This document shows positions 1 to 7,799 of a DNA stretch of 35,381 bases, piece after piece. The stretch covers positions 1 to 35,381 of the forward strand of contig JALSRD010000096.1 in NCBI GenBank assembly GCA_026984935.1, given 5' to 3'. Position 1 is the first letter of the stretch; the number at the start of each line of letters is the position of its first letter. This stretch comes from Desulfobacterales bacterium. Its GTDB lineage: Bacteria > Desulfobacterota > Desulfobacteria > Desulfobacterales > JALSRD01. A model generated the notes under the pieces. That model searched no databases and was not told where the DNA came from. It worked only from the letters and a program-made list of their open reading frames with translations. Both the position numbers and the translations under genes were made by a program.

Positions 1-122
1 AGTATTTTGCGGCCTGCCGCGGTGACGATTCTTTCGATGGCCGGTACTTCGGGCCCATCAAACGAAAAGAGATCCGCGCGGTGGCGACCCCGCTGTGGGT
101 TTTTGGAGATCGGAAGCAAGCG

Positions 123-470
123 TCAGTCGGTCAACTGCTCGATGGAGAGGTTCATGGCCTGGGCGATCTTTCTCAACGTTGCGGTGCGCGGGTGGGCATC
201 CGGCCGTTCGAGCTTGGCATAGGCCGGCTGGCTCATGCCGGCGCGGCGGGCCACTTCGGCCTGGGTCAGTCCCAGGTGCTCGCGCCAGGCCCTCAGCAGG
301 CTTTCGCCGCGGACCACGTTGGCTTCCACCACCTCCTGGGGGAACCAGACATCCGCTTCGTCAGGGACATAGTTTTTTACCAGTTTCTGGTATGTCCGCC
401 AGGGGATGACGGCAAAAGCGGGCTTGTCTCCCATTTTGATGATCTGGGCTTCAATAGGTGTGGTCATCAC
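123..470 (-). CDS. XRE-family antitoxin of a RelE-type toxin-antitoxin pair
   Basis: A protein of about 115 residues. The C-terminal half (about residues 58-112) is a helix-turn-helix of the XRE/Cro type, with LGLTQAEVARRAGMSQ followed by AYAKLER. The N-terminal half is short and resembles the toxin-binding part of antitoxins. Antitoxins of this kind neutralise the partner toxin and repress their own promoter. The toxin reading frame lies directly upstream and overlaps this gene by about 20 bases, so the order is toxin then antitoxin, as in higBA-like loci. A GTG at 470 sits 9 bases after an AGGAGG; the ATG at 467 is an equally possible start. The antitoxin frame is intact although the toxin is not. 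Confidence 0.85.
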   Translation of the reverse strand: MMTTPIEAQIIKMGDKPAFAVIPWRTYQKLVKNYVPDEADVWFPQEVVEANVVRGESLLRAWREHLGLTQAEVARRAGMSQPAYAKLERPDAHPRTATLRKIAQAMNLSIEQLTD

Positions 471-703
471 GCTTTTTCACCTCCTGGATGGCGATGATCT
501 GGATATTTTTTTCATGATCGAACAAAACCCGGTAACGGCCGACCCGCAGGCGGTAGCCGTAAATATGGTTTTTCAGCGCCCGGATATGCGAACAGTCCGG
601 AAAATCGACAAGCGCGCGTGGCTTCGGTAATGGCTACTCGGTATTTTTCTGGGAGCATGGCCAGTTGTCGCTTGGCCCTTTTACTCCAAAGCACCTGGTT
701 CAT
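451..703 (-). pseudogene. RelE/ParE-superfamily toxin, frameshifted
   Basis: The first 27 or so residues (MNQVLWSKRAKRQLAMLPEK and on to ITEATRA) match the start of a RelE/HigB-type mRNA interferase. After the codons for ATRA the frame is lost. The rest of the family pattern continues in another frame: VDFPDCSHIRALKNHIYGYR, then LRVGRYRVLFDHEKN, then IQEVKKRDDHTY and a stop at 453-451 inside the antitoxin start. Restoring ALVDF needs two more bases, consistent with loss of one GC unit from the alternating CGCGCGC run near 612-618. In the frame as read, the protein runs on to a stop at 512 and lacks the catalytic C-terminal strands. It is a true inactivation, a phase-variable tract or a sequencing error. 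Confidence 0.75.
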
Positions 704-717
704 AACTAATTATAACC
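697..717. promoter_or_regulatory. palindrome over the -10 box and toxin start, probable antitoxin operator
   Basis: GGTT-ATAA and TTATAACC form complementary 8-base arms around a short centre, with one extra C in the left arm. The palindrome covers the -10 hexamer and the toxin start codon. This is where an autorepressing XRE antitoxin or toxin-antitoxin complex would be expected to bind. Binding itself is inference. Confidence 0.5.
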
Positions 718-737
718 AAATATAGCTTTATTGTCAA
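709..737 (-). promoter_or_regulatory. perfect-consensus sigma-70 promoter of the toxin-antitoxin locus
   Basis: Read on the minus strand: TTGACA (737-732), a 17-base spacer, then TATAAT (714-709). Both hexamers and the spacing match the sigma-70 consensus exactly. The predicted start of transcription, 6-8 bases after the -10 box, falls on or beside the toxin ATG at 703-701, so the toxin message would be leaderless. Confidence 0.85.
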
Positions 738-748
738 TCGGAGTCTTT

Positions 749-1162
749 ATGCAAAAGATATGCGTCATTCTGGCATCCATTTTTCTGCTGGCGGGCTGCG
801 CCGGACCCTACAACACCCAGAAAGGCGCCGCCATCGGCGCGGGATCGGGTGCCCTTTTGGGCCAGATCATCGGCCGCAACACCCAAAGCACTCTGATCGG
901 TGCGGGCATCGGCACCCTGATCGGGGCCATCGCCGGCAACGCCGTGGATCAGAGCCGCCAAGCCGCGCGCGAGGCCGCCCGCCGCAACCGGCGCGTGGTC
1001 TACCATGACAATCACGGTGGCAGGGTCGAGGCGATCCCGCACAAGGTAAACCCGCGCACCCGCTGCCGCAAGGTCACCACGCGCGTCTGGGAAAAGGGCA
1101 AACTGGTCAAGGAGACGGTAGAGGAGCACTGCGAGGGCAAAAAGACCACCCAGACCTACTGA
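749..1162 (+). CDS. glycine-zipper outer-membrane lipoprotein
   Basis: 137 residues. The start at 749 is chosen because GGAG lies 6 bases upstream and a lipoprotein signal peptide begins there. The lipobox LLAGC puts the lipidated cysteine at about residue 16. Residues 24-65 hold two Gly-rich hydrophobic stretches (GAAIGAGSGALLGQIIG and GAGIGTLIGAIAG), typical of glycine-zipper 2TM lipoproteins of the SlyB/Rick_17kDa type. The C-terminal half is basic and contains two Cys residues. The family is envelope-associated; its exact role is unknown. The gene stands alone and diverges from the toxin-antitoxin locus, with its start close behind the opposing -35 box. Confidence 0.8.
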   Translation: MQKICVILASIFLLAGCAGPYNTQKGAAIGAGSGALLGQIIGRNTQSTLIGAGIGTLIGAIAGNAVDQSRQAAREAARRNRRVVYHDNHGGRVEAIPHKVNPRTRCRKVTTRVWEKGKLVKETVEEHCEGKKTTQTY

Positions 1163-1530
1163 GCGCTGTGTATTGGAAGGTATGGGGGATCTTAGCAAAA
1201 GCCATAACAACGCGTGCTGTCATAAAACCAGCGAGCGTGAAGGGATGTTTGGGGCCCGAAACAACTCTGTGCGCCAAACCGCCCGGACACACGCGCGGGT
1301 TTTCTTCATACCGCTGTGGTTGTGCCCGATCGCCTGCGGCCCCGGTGACTTTTCACCGCTTCCGTGCGTACGCGTGTCCGGGTGTCCCGGTTGGCGGCAG
1401 AGGGAGCGCGCATGGTCCGGTCGTGCCCAAACAGGTTACGATTTTTGCCAGGGTGTGGCCATGAGGCGGGTTTACGGGATGACAGGCAAAGCGCCTGTAT
1501 CAGAACTGATGGCGTGATCCGGGGCATATT
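1163..1530. other. intergenic stretch, no gene recognised
   Basis: About 370 bases between the convergent lipoprotein gene and livF. Open frames here look like chance and have no family pattern or good ribosome site. A small hairpin (ACAGGC, 5-base loop, GCCTGT at 1482-1498) lies 33 bases beyond the livF stop, but has no T-run on either side. Confidence 0.4.
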
Positions 1531-2235
1531 TCAGCCGCCCAGGTAGGCTCTTTGGACTTCGACGTTGTCACGCAGTTCCCGGGCCGCGCCCTCCCACCGG
1601 AAACGGCCGGTTTCAAGGACATAGCCGCGATGGGCGATCGCAAGCGCCTTGCTTGCATTCTGTTCCACGACCAGAATCGTTTTCCCCTCTTCGTTGAGTT
1701 CTTTGATGATATCAAAAACCTCCTGAACAAACCGGGGCATCAAACCCAGGGAAACCTCGTCCATAAGAACGAGCGCCGGTCCTCCCATGAGAGTGCGGCC
1801 AATGGCCAGCATCTGCTGTTCTCCGCCCGAAAGAGTCTTTGCCCGTTGGTTGCGCAGCGGGTAGAGCACTGAAAAGCGCTCGTATATTTTTTTGAGCCGG
1901 CGATTGAGCGTGCCCCGATCATGGACGAGATAGGCCCCCATCTCGAGGTTTTCCTGAACGTCCATGTCCCCGAAAAGCCTTCGTCCCTCCGGAACGATTC
2001 CGAGGCCCAGCTTCGCCCGTTCGTGGGCTGAGAGCCTGGTAATGTCCCGGCCATTCATCTTAATGGTGCCCCGGTAGGCCGGCTGGAGTCCCATCAGGGT
2101 CCGCAGGATGCTCGTCTTGCCGGCGCCATTGGCTCCGATGATGGTGATGAGCTCCCCTTCCTGGACGGTGAACGAGACCCCGTGAACAGCCCGGAACTCC
2201 CCGTAGTGTACAATCAGATCCTGAACTTCAAGCAT
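1531..2235 (-). CDS. livF: branched-chain amino-acid ABC transporter ATPase LivF (Liv system 1)
   Basis: 234 residues, the usual LivF length. It hydrolyses ATP with LivG to drive uptake through LivH/LivM at the inner face of the cytoplasmic membrane. Walker A is GANGAGKT (34-41), the signature is LSGGEQ (135-140) and Walker B is VLMDE (156-160). The switch position reads VEQN, as usual in LivF. One oddity: the residue after the Walker B glutamate is Val161 where nearly all ABC ATPases have Pro. It overlaps livG by 8 bases and is the last gene of the operon. The true substrate could be a branched-chain amino acid, another amino acid, an amide or urea; the ATPase does not decide this. Confidence 0.93.
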   Translation of the reverse strand: MLEVQDLIVHYGEFRAVHGVSFTVQEGELITIIGANGAGKTSILRTLMGLQPAYRGTIKMNGRDITRLSAHERAKLGLGIVPEGRRLFGDMDVQENLEMGAYLVHDRGTLNRRLKKIYERFSVLYPLRNQRAKTLSGGEQQMLAIGRTLMGGPALVLMDEVSLGLMPRFVQEVFDIIKELNEEGKTILVVEQNASKALAIAHRGYVLETGRFRWEGAARELRDNVEVQRAYLGG

Positions 2236-2983
2236 CCCCGGTCCTCCCTAAATAGGCTTCGACAACCTGGCGATTGTTTCGGATGGCTTCCGGGGGGCCC
2301 TCGGCGATCTTGGTGCCGTGATCCAAAACAACGATGCGCTTACAGAGCTGCATCACCACCGGCATATTATGTTCAATGACCAGCACACTGGTACCCTCCC
2401 CGTTGATTTCTCGCACGAGACCGATCAGCCGATCCATCTCTTCCTTGCGGAGTCCCCCGGCCGGTTCGTCCAACAGAATCAAACTGGGCCGCAGAGCCAG
2501 GGCCCGGGCGATCTCCAGGTGTTTCTTCAGCCCGAGAGGGAGGTTTTCCGACTTCTGCTGCGCATACCCGGCAATGCCAACGCGTGCCAGGATCTTGCGG
2601 GCGGCTTTCAGGCTCGCCGGCGTGCGGTAGCGGGAAACCGAATTCCAAAAACCGGCGTAGTGGGAAACGCCCAGCGCAATCATGACATTGGTAATAACGG
2701 TCAGGCCCGCGAAAGGACGGACGATCTGGAAAGTGCGTCCGATCCCCATGGCAGCCACCTGCGAGGGCCCCATGCCCGAGAGGTCTTTACCGTTATAGCG
2801 AATCGTGCCGGAGGTAACAGGGTACCTTCCGGTGATGAGGTTGAACAAGGTGGTCTTGCCCGCCCCGTTGGGGCCGATGAGGCCGAGGATTTCCCCCCTG
2901 TCCATGGTAAATGAGACGTTTTCCAATGCCTTTAGTCCGCCGAAATGCTTGGAGATGGCATCGATTTCCAGCAAATGCTCCAT
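2228..2983 (-). CDS. livG: branched-chain amino-acid ABC transporter ATPase LivG (Liv system 1)
   Basis: 251 residues. Walker A is GPNGAGKT (37-44), Walker B is LILLDEPAGGL (starting at 168) and the switch histidine is His205 in IEHN. The ABC signature is degenerate: LPLGLKK (148-154) instead of LSGGQ or the LPYGQQR common in LivG. The C-terminal EAYLG tail is typical of the LivG/LivF family. The start overlaps the livM stop by one base (TGATG), so the two are translationally coupled. It pairs with LivF in the heterodimeric ATPase of this importer. Confidence 0.93.
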   Translation of the reverse strand: MEHLLEIDAISKHFGGLKALENVSFTMDRGEILGLIGPNGAGKTTLFNLITGRYPVTSGTIRYNGKDLSGMGPSQVAAMGIGRTFQIVRPFAGLTVITNVMIALGVSHYAGFWNSVSRYRTPASLKAARKILARVGIAGYAQQKSENLPLGLKKHLEIARALALRPSLILLDEPAGGLRKEEMDRLIGLVREINGEGTSVLVIEHNMPVVMQLCKRIVVLDHGTKIAEGPPEAIRNNRQVVEAYLGRTGDA

Positions 2984-3867
2984 CAGGCAGCCCTCCTGGT
3001 GAAGATGCGCTTGGCATTCCGGACGATAAAACTGTCAAGACCCAAAAGCCCTTGGGGCTGAAAGCGCATCAAGAGGACAAGCATGGTGCCGTACACAAAG
3101 GTCCGGTAATCGAGAACAGGGCGGAAGAGTTCCGGGGCAAGGCCGAGGATAATGGCGCCGATGATGGGTCCGCGCAGCGTTCCGATACCGCCGAACACAA
3201 CCATGGAGAGGATCACAATCGATTCGGTGAAACCGAAATCCGCGGCGCTGATAAACGACATGAAATGGGCATACAGGCTTCCGGCCAGCCCCGCCATGGC
3301 ACTGCCCAGGACAAAGGCAACGACCTTGAAACGCGTGATATTGACGCCGGACATCTCAGCGGCCGTCTCGTCTTCCCGGATGGATGCCAAAGCCAGTCCC
3401 GCCCAGCTGCGCGTCAACCAGCCGTCGACTAGAATGGCAAAAAGAACGAACAACAAAACCATGGCGAGATACGCGGATTTGGTCATCTCGGCCCCGTGGA
3501 TGGACGGCGCAGGAATATTGGCAATTCCCAGCGCGCCACCGAAGAACGGGATATAAAGGAAGATTGCCTGGACCACGAAATTGATCCCCATGGTGGTAAT
3601 GGCGAGAAAATCCTCTTTGACCCTGAGGCAGGGGATACCCAGGATGGCCCCCACGGCTCCCGTTACCACAACGGCAAAGGGAAGGCAGGCAAAAAAGGGT
3701 GCGCCCAGACGGGTCGCCAGCATTCCGGACGCATAGGCTCCGATACCGAAAAAAGCGGCATGTCCCAGAGAGATTTGCCCCGCATAACCCGTGATAATAT
3801 TCAGGCTAATGGCAAGGATAACATAGATTCCAATGGTTATGGAAACGGTCATGGCATAGGCGGACAT
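2983..3867 (-). CDS. livM: branched-chain amino-acid ABC transporter permease LivM (Liv system 1)
   Basis: 294 residues, very hydrophobic, with about eight membrane segments. The LivM-specific motif GYAGQISLGHAAFFGIGAY occupies 27-45. A cytoplasmic coupling loop, SIREDETAAEMSGVN, contacts the ATPase. It has the short N-terminus of the non-E. coli LivM type and lacks the extra N-terminal domain seen in the third system of this window. An AAGGAG ribosome site lies within the last codons of livH, four bases upstream of the start. It forms the channel with LivH. Confidence 0.92.
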   Translation of the reverse strand: MSAYAMTVSITIGIYVILAISLNIITGYAGQISLGHAAFFGIGAYASGMLATRLGAPFFACLPFAVVVTGAVGAILGIPCLRVKEDFLAITTMGINFVVQAIFLYIPFFGGALGIANIPAPSIHGAEMTKSAYLAMVLLFVLFAILVDGWLTRSWAGLALASIREDETAAEMSGVNITRFKVVAFVLGSAMAGLAGSLYAHFMSFISAADFGFTESIVILSMVVFGGIGTLRGPIIGAIILGLAPELFRPVLDYRTFVYGTMLVLLMRFQPQGLLGLDSFIVRNAKRIFTRRAA

Positions 3868-3871
3868 CGCA

Positions 3872-4738
3872 CTACTCCTTACCGAAAAGCCCGTAGGGGC
3901 GGAACATCAGCACCGCAATCATGACGATAAAGGCCAAGGCGTCGCGGGGCAATGGAATATTGACGAACCCAATCAGAAACGTTTCAGAAATCCCGACCAG
4001 AAAGGCCCCGAAAATGGTGCCGGGGATACTCCCCAAACCCCCGAGAACGATGATGGCAAGGGCCTTGTAGGCGGGGATGTCCCCCATGGTGGGGTAAACC
4101 GAGTTGTAGAAAATTCCCACGAGCACCCCCGCTGCTCCCGCAAGCGCGGAACTGATGAAGAAACTCAACGATATGATCCGGTCTGTGGCCACGCCCAGGG
4201 CTTCCGCCATTTCCCGGTCCATGGAAACGGCCCGCAGCGCCTTTCCCATTCGTGTTCTGGTGAGGACCCACCAGAGCAGTGCCAGAAGCGCAAGGGTAAC
4301 GCCAAAAACCAGCATCTGCGGAGCGCTGATGCGCACCGGGCCGAATATCCAGGGTTTCTGCCGGAAGTGTGCCGGAAAGGCCCTGACATAGGGGCCCGCA
4401 ATGAGGCGAAAAGCCTCTTCCATGGCGATAAATAACCCGATGCTTGCGATCAATGGTACAATTCGTGATTTGTCCAGCATGGACTTGTACAGGAGCCGTT
4501 CGATCAAGGTGCCCGCCACACCGCTCAAAGTCATGGCGACGATCATGGCCACGAACAGGTTCGGGACCATGCAATAGGCCCACAATCCGAGATAGGCCCC
4601 CATGGCGTAGACCCCTGCATGGGCGATATGCAGGATTTTCAGGACACCGTAAACCATTGTCAGGCCCAGGGCGATGAGCGCGTAGATGCTGCCTATCGTA
4701 ATGCCGTTTACAATCTGTTGTGCCAACATGGCCGCCAT
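3872..4738 (-). CDS. livH: branched-chain amino-acid ABC transporter permease LivH (Liv system 1)
   Basis: 288 residues, all membrane segments and short loops. It contains the LivH pattern GSIYALIALGLTMVYGVLKI near the N-terminus, the coupling loop RAVSMDREMAEALGV and the ending FRPYGLFGKE. The ATG at 4738 directly follows a GGGAAGG. An in-frame ATG three codons later (4729) is better spaced from that site and may be the true start. The gene begins 51 bases after the binding-protein gene, right behind a strong hairpin. Confidence 0.92.
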   Translation of the reverse strand: MAAMLAQQIVNGITIGSIYALIALGLTMVYGVLKILHIAHAGVYAMGAYLGLWAYCMVPNLFVAMIVAMTLSGVAGTLIERLLYKSMLDKSRIVPLIASIGLFIAMEEAFRLIAGPYVRAFPAHFRQKPWIFGPVRISAPQMLVFGVTLALLALLWWVLTRTRMGKALRAVSMDREMAEALGVATDRIISLSFFISSALAGAAGVLVGIFYNSVYPTMGDIPAYKALAIIVLGGLGSIPGTIFGAFLVGISETFLIGFVNIPLPRDALAFIVMIAVLMFRPYGLFGKE

Positions 4739-4742
4739 CCTT

Positions 4743-4772
4743 CCCTGAAGAGATGCAGGGATCTCTTCAGGG
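4743..4772 (-). promoter_or_regulatory. 12-bp perfect hairpin between the binding-protein gene and livH
   Basis: CCCTGAAGAGAT and its exact complement are separated by a 6-base loop. No T-run follows. The hairpin ends at the livH ribosome site, so part of the AGGG is paired. Hairpins at this position commonly protect the abundant binding-protein message or reduce permease synthesis; this role is inferred. Confidence 0.65.
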
Positions 4773-4789
4773 GGTTCGGTCTGTAATGA

Positions 4790-5941
4790 TTATTTGTCCG
4801 GAGGAGTGATAATTTCAGGGTCGGAAATGTGTGCGAAGTAGTGGAAGGCGCCCTTTTTCACGATCTGAACCTGGATGGGCTTCATTGCTTCGCCCAGCTT
4901 GTTGAAACGGGCGATGCTGCCGGTCAGGCCTTCAAAATCCCTGGTTGCGGCGATGGCGTCCCGGATGGCTTTGGAGTCGGGTCCTGCTGTCCGGATGGCG
5001 CCGGCCACCACCATGAAGGCGTCATAGCTTGAAGCACCCACCATGTCCGGCGCCATTTTGTATTTCGCTTTATAGGCCTTGAGGAAATCCTGCACAAGCG
5101 GACGCGGATCATCCCGGTTGAGGTTGGTGGTGATAATGACACCTTCTGCGGACTCGCCGGCCAGTTCCAGAAATTTCGGAGAGTCAAAACCCTCCTCGCC
5201 CAGGATCTTGCAGCGCAGCCCCAATTCGCCGGCCTGTTTCACGGCCAGGGCTGCCTCTTCGTAGTACCCGCTGATAAAGAGAAGATCCGGGGATAATTCC
5301 TTGACCTTTGTCAACATGGCGGAAAAGTCCTTTGTACCGATGGCGAAGGCATGCTCATAGACCACTTTTCCACCAAACTTTTTTACGCGGGCATGAAAAC
5401 CTTTGGAAAGGGCACGGCCGAAATCGTTGTCGATGGTAAACATGGCCAGTTTCTTTGCCTGCAGCAGGTTGACCGCCACTTCACCGGCCGCCTTTCCCTC
5501 GATTTGTCCCAGAAAACCGGTCCTGAAAATATACGGCCCCGCTTTGGTGATGCTCGGATCCACAGCATATGCCGCCACCATGGGAATGCCCGACTTGTTG
5601 AAGATGGGAGCGGTAACCCGGGTCGGCGTGCTGTAGGAGCCGCTTACGACCGCCACGACGTTGTCCCGCTCGATGAGTTTGTTGGCGATGGCCACCGACT
5701 CCTTGGGGTTTACCCGGTCATCATAGACAACGAGCTCGACTTTGTTTCCGTTGAGGCCGCCGGTCTTGTTGATCTTTTCGACGGCCAGCATGACGGCATT
5801 TTTCGCGGAAGCGCCATCTGCTGCGGCAAAACCCGTCAGCGGCGCGAAAAAGCCGATCTTGATGGTAGCTGCAAACAGGGTCCCTGCGCTAAAACAAATG
5901 ACCAGCAATCCAGCCAGACTGCCCGATAACCATTTTTTCAT
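4790..5941 (-). CDS. periplasmic branched-chain amino-acid-type binding protein (Liv system 1)
   Basis: 383 residues from the ATG at 5941, chosen because AGGAGGA lies 6 bases upstream and a clear signal peptide follows (MKKWLSGSLAGLLVICFSAG, cleaved after about TLFA). The mature part begins ATIKIGFFAPLTG, the type I periplasmic-binding-protein (LivJ/LivK) fold entry. It has GLNGNKVELVVYDDRVNP and the second-lobe pattern typical of the family. The disulfide pair found in E. coli LivJ/LivK is absent, so this belongs to a broader amino-acid or amide binding subgroup. It delivers substrate to LivHM. First gene of the Liv cluster, 46 bases after the EamA transporter. Confidence 0.92.
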   Translation of the reverse strand: MKKWLSGSLAGLLVICFSAGTLFAATIKIGFFAPLTGFAAADGASAKNAVMLAVEKINKTGGLNGNKVELVVYDDRVNPKESVAIANKLIERDNVVAVVSGSYSTPTRVTAPIFNKSGIPMVAAYAVDPSITKAGPYIFRTGFLGQIEGKAAGEVAVNLLQAKKLAMFTIDNDFGRALSKGFHARVKKFGGKVVYEHAFAIGTKDFSAMLTKVKELSPDLLFISGYYEEAALAVKQAGELGLRCKILGEEGFDSPKFLELAGESAEGVIITTNLNRDDPRPLVQDFLKAYKAKYKMAPDMVGASSYDAFMVVAGAIRTAGPDSKAIRDAIAATRDFEGLTGSIARFNKLGEAMKPIQVQIVKKGAFHYFAHISDPEIITPPDK

Positions 5942-5987
5942 CTCTTGTCCTCCTGATTTTTTTGTTTTCATGTACTTCTTTATACCG

Positions 5988-6914
5988 TTAGCGTCCGGAT
6001 GATACTTCACCTCCTTTCCGCCGGCGCGGTCTCATCTCTTCCCACTGTACACCCACGGCACCCGAGAGGACCAATGCGCCTCCCAGCACCTGGAATGCGG
6101 TCAGATGCTCGTTGAAAAAAATAAGGGCCCCCAGCACCGCTGCAGGGACTTCAACATTCGCCACGATGCCCGCCCGGGAGGCCTCCACGTATTTCAATCC
6201 CGCGGTGTAAAAAAAGTATCCCAGCATGCTGGGCCCCACACCCAGGACAAACAGCCAGAACCATGTCCGCGGGCTGAACCGGGTTTGCAGCCGGCCCACG
6301 GAGAGCCCCCAGCAAAGAAAGAAAAAGCTGCCAAAAAACAGGGCATAAAAAAGGACCGTTGCCGGCCGGTACCGCACCAGTGCTTTCTTTCCGAAAAGGC
6401 TGTACAGAGCGGAGAAAAATCCCGCGCCCAGGCCGTAAAGGATTCCGGTCCGGCTCACGCGGCTGAGCCACAGCCCGCCGTGCGCCACCAGCAGAATCAC
6501 CCCCGCAAGGCTCGCAAGCAGGGCCAAAACCTTGATCCCCGTGAGGGGCTCTTTCAAAAAAAAGACGGAGAGAATCATCAGAAAGACCGGGTAGGTATAG
6601 AGAAGTACCACGGCCGGGCCGATGCCTATCTGCTGGATGGCGGAAAAATAGCAAAAGGAGTTCAAACCAATGCTTAGTAAGCCATACAGGGCGAAAAAGA
6701 GAACGTCATGCCTGCGGATGACAAGCAGGGGCCGGTAAAAAATGAAGAGCGCTCCGAAAAGTACGGCTGTGCCGAAAAAGGCACGGTATTGGACGAGGGT
6801 GATGGGTGTATCGATTTGTGTGTAGAGGATACGCCCCACCACGCCCAGCATCCCCAGGCACACCGATCCGGCGATCACGAGGGCGTACCCTTTGCGAATT
6901 TCGCCTTTATGCAC
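5988..6914 (-). CDS. EamA/DMT-family transporter (probable metabolite exporter)
   Basis: About 308 residues from the GTG at 6914, which has AGGAGA a few bases upstream; there is no good site for a longer form. Roughly ten membrane segments form two EamA repeats. The first contains LVQYRAFFGTAVLF and VLLYTYPVFLMILSVFFLKEP; the second contains EVPAAVLGALIFFNEHLTAF. The family exports amino acids, nucleosides and other metabolites by proton antiport. The C-terminus is a short basic tail. The binding-protein gene follows after 46 bases with no terminator seen, so the two may be co-transcribed. Substrate cannot be read from the sequence. Confidence 0.88.
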   Translation of the reverse strand: MHKGEIRKGYALVIAGSVCLGMLGVVGRILYTQIDTPITLVQYRAFFGTAVLFGALFIFYRPLLVIRRHDVLFFALYGLLSIGLNSFCYFSAIQQIGIGPAVVLLYTYPVFLMILSVFFLKEPLTGIKVLALLASLAGVILLVAHGGLWLSRVSRTGILYGLGAGFFSALYSLFGKKALVRYRPATVLFYALFFGSFFFLCWGLSVGRLQTRFSPRTWFWLFVLGVGPSMLGYFFYTAGLKYVEASRAGIVANVEVPAAVLGALIFFNEHLTAFQVLGGALVLSGAVGVQWEEMRPRRRKGGEVSSGR

Positions 6915-7044
6915 CAAAGGTCTCCTGTATGGGATTTGCCGGCAGCGACAGGCATCAAAAGGAGCTGGACGCCATGGCAAGGCAAACAGCGGGGTTGTTT
7001 GCGAATCCCGCATGCTGGCACCGTTGCGTTGACGGTCTTGTCGG

Positions 7045-7080
7045 CTTTCAGGGTATCTGGCGTTACACGTGCCCTGAAAG
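7045..7080. repeat. 9-bp inverted repeat between lutC and the EamA gene
   Basis: CTTTCAGGG and its exact complement are separated by 18 bases. TTTT follows on the plus strand only, so it is not a clean terminator for the minus-strand lut operon. It could still end or stabilise the lut message. Confidence 0.4.
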
Positions 7081-7121
7081 TTTTACGGCAGTTTTTCTCT
7101 TATGCCTGGGCCGCGCTTGCG

Positions 7122-7799
7122 TCACTCGACGATGATGTAAACCAGTTCCAGCGGACCGTGCACCCCCTGGACCCGCACCAGCTCGATGTCGGCCGTGGAG
7201 CTGGGGCCCGAGACGAAGTTGACCGAAGCGGGCAGCGTCTTTTGCTGATGCAGCCAGTCCATGGCCTGGGTAAGACGCGGCAAAATGGTTTCCGCCCGGA
7301 TGACGATGACGGAATTTTCAGGCAAAAGGGTGATGGATCGGCCGTTGCCGCCGTGGCAAGACAGCAGCGTGGTGGCGCTTTCGGCCAGCGCCATCTCGGC
7401 CCGCGCAACACCGACTTTGGCTTTTTCCGCCAGGGCCATGTTTTCCTCACGGCCGGCGCCGGCATCCCAGATGTGACATTCCGTGAACGCCTCGACGAGG
7501 CATCGGGCGACATCCCCTGTCAGCAGCGGATCATCGGCCAGAACAACGGGGCCGCCGGTTTTGCGGACGATCTCCACCAGGGCGACGGCCAGGTCCCTTT
7601 CACTGCACTCCCGTACATCGATGCCCACGGCGCGAGCGTTGGCGATGAAAATGTCGCGCAGTTCGCGCTTGGCGGCATGCGCCTGATAGCGCCGCTGCAT
7701 TTGGTGGGGGTATACCAGCCGGGTCGGTGTGTCCGGCGGTGCCGCCCTCCCGAGGCCGTGGGATATTCTGGAGATGAACAGCTCTTTCCCGGTTATCAT
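7122..7799 (-). CDS. lutC: lactate utilization protein LutC (LUD domain)
   Basis: 225 residues. It starts at the ATG at 7799, which overlaps the lutB stop by four bases (ATGA). The frame is open far upstream, but that part is antisense-style noise within lutB. The C-terminal part holds the LUD pattern: VGVARAEMALAESATTLL, then SITLLPENSVIVI and FVSGPSSTADIELVRVQGVH. In the LutABC complex this subunit acts with two iron-sulfur proteins to oxidise L-lactate to pyruvate in the cytoplasm. Last gene of the lut operon. Confidence 0.92.
   Translation of the reverse strand: MITGKELFISRISHGLGRAAPPDTPTRLVYPHQMQRRYQAHAAKRELRDIFIANARAVGIDVRECSERDLAVALVEIVRKTGGPVVLADDPLLTGDVARCLVEAFTECHIWDAGAGREENMALAEKAKVGVARAEMALAESATTLLSCHGGNGRSITLLPENSVIVIRAETILPRLTQAMDWLHQQKTLPASVNFVSGPSSTADIELVRVQGVHGPLELVYIIVE

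Noticed and set aside
1-119. Minus-strand open frame running off the left edge with a reading such as LFSFDGPEVPAIERIV
   Set aside because: It could be a gene downstream of the antitoxin, but it has no clear start or ribosome site and no recognised family. The visible part is too short to support.
1168-1517. Open frames of about 100 codons downstream of the lipoprotein gene
   Set aside because: No ribosome site, irregular codon use and no family pattern on either strand.
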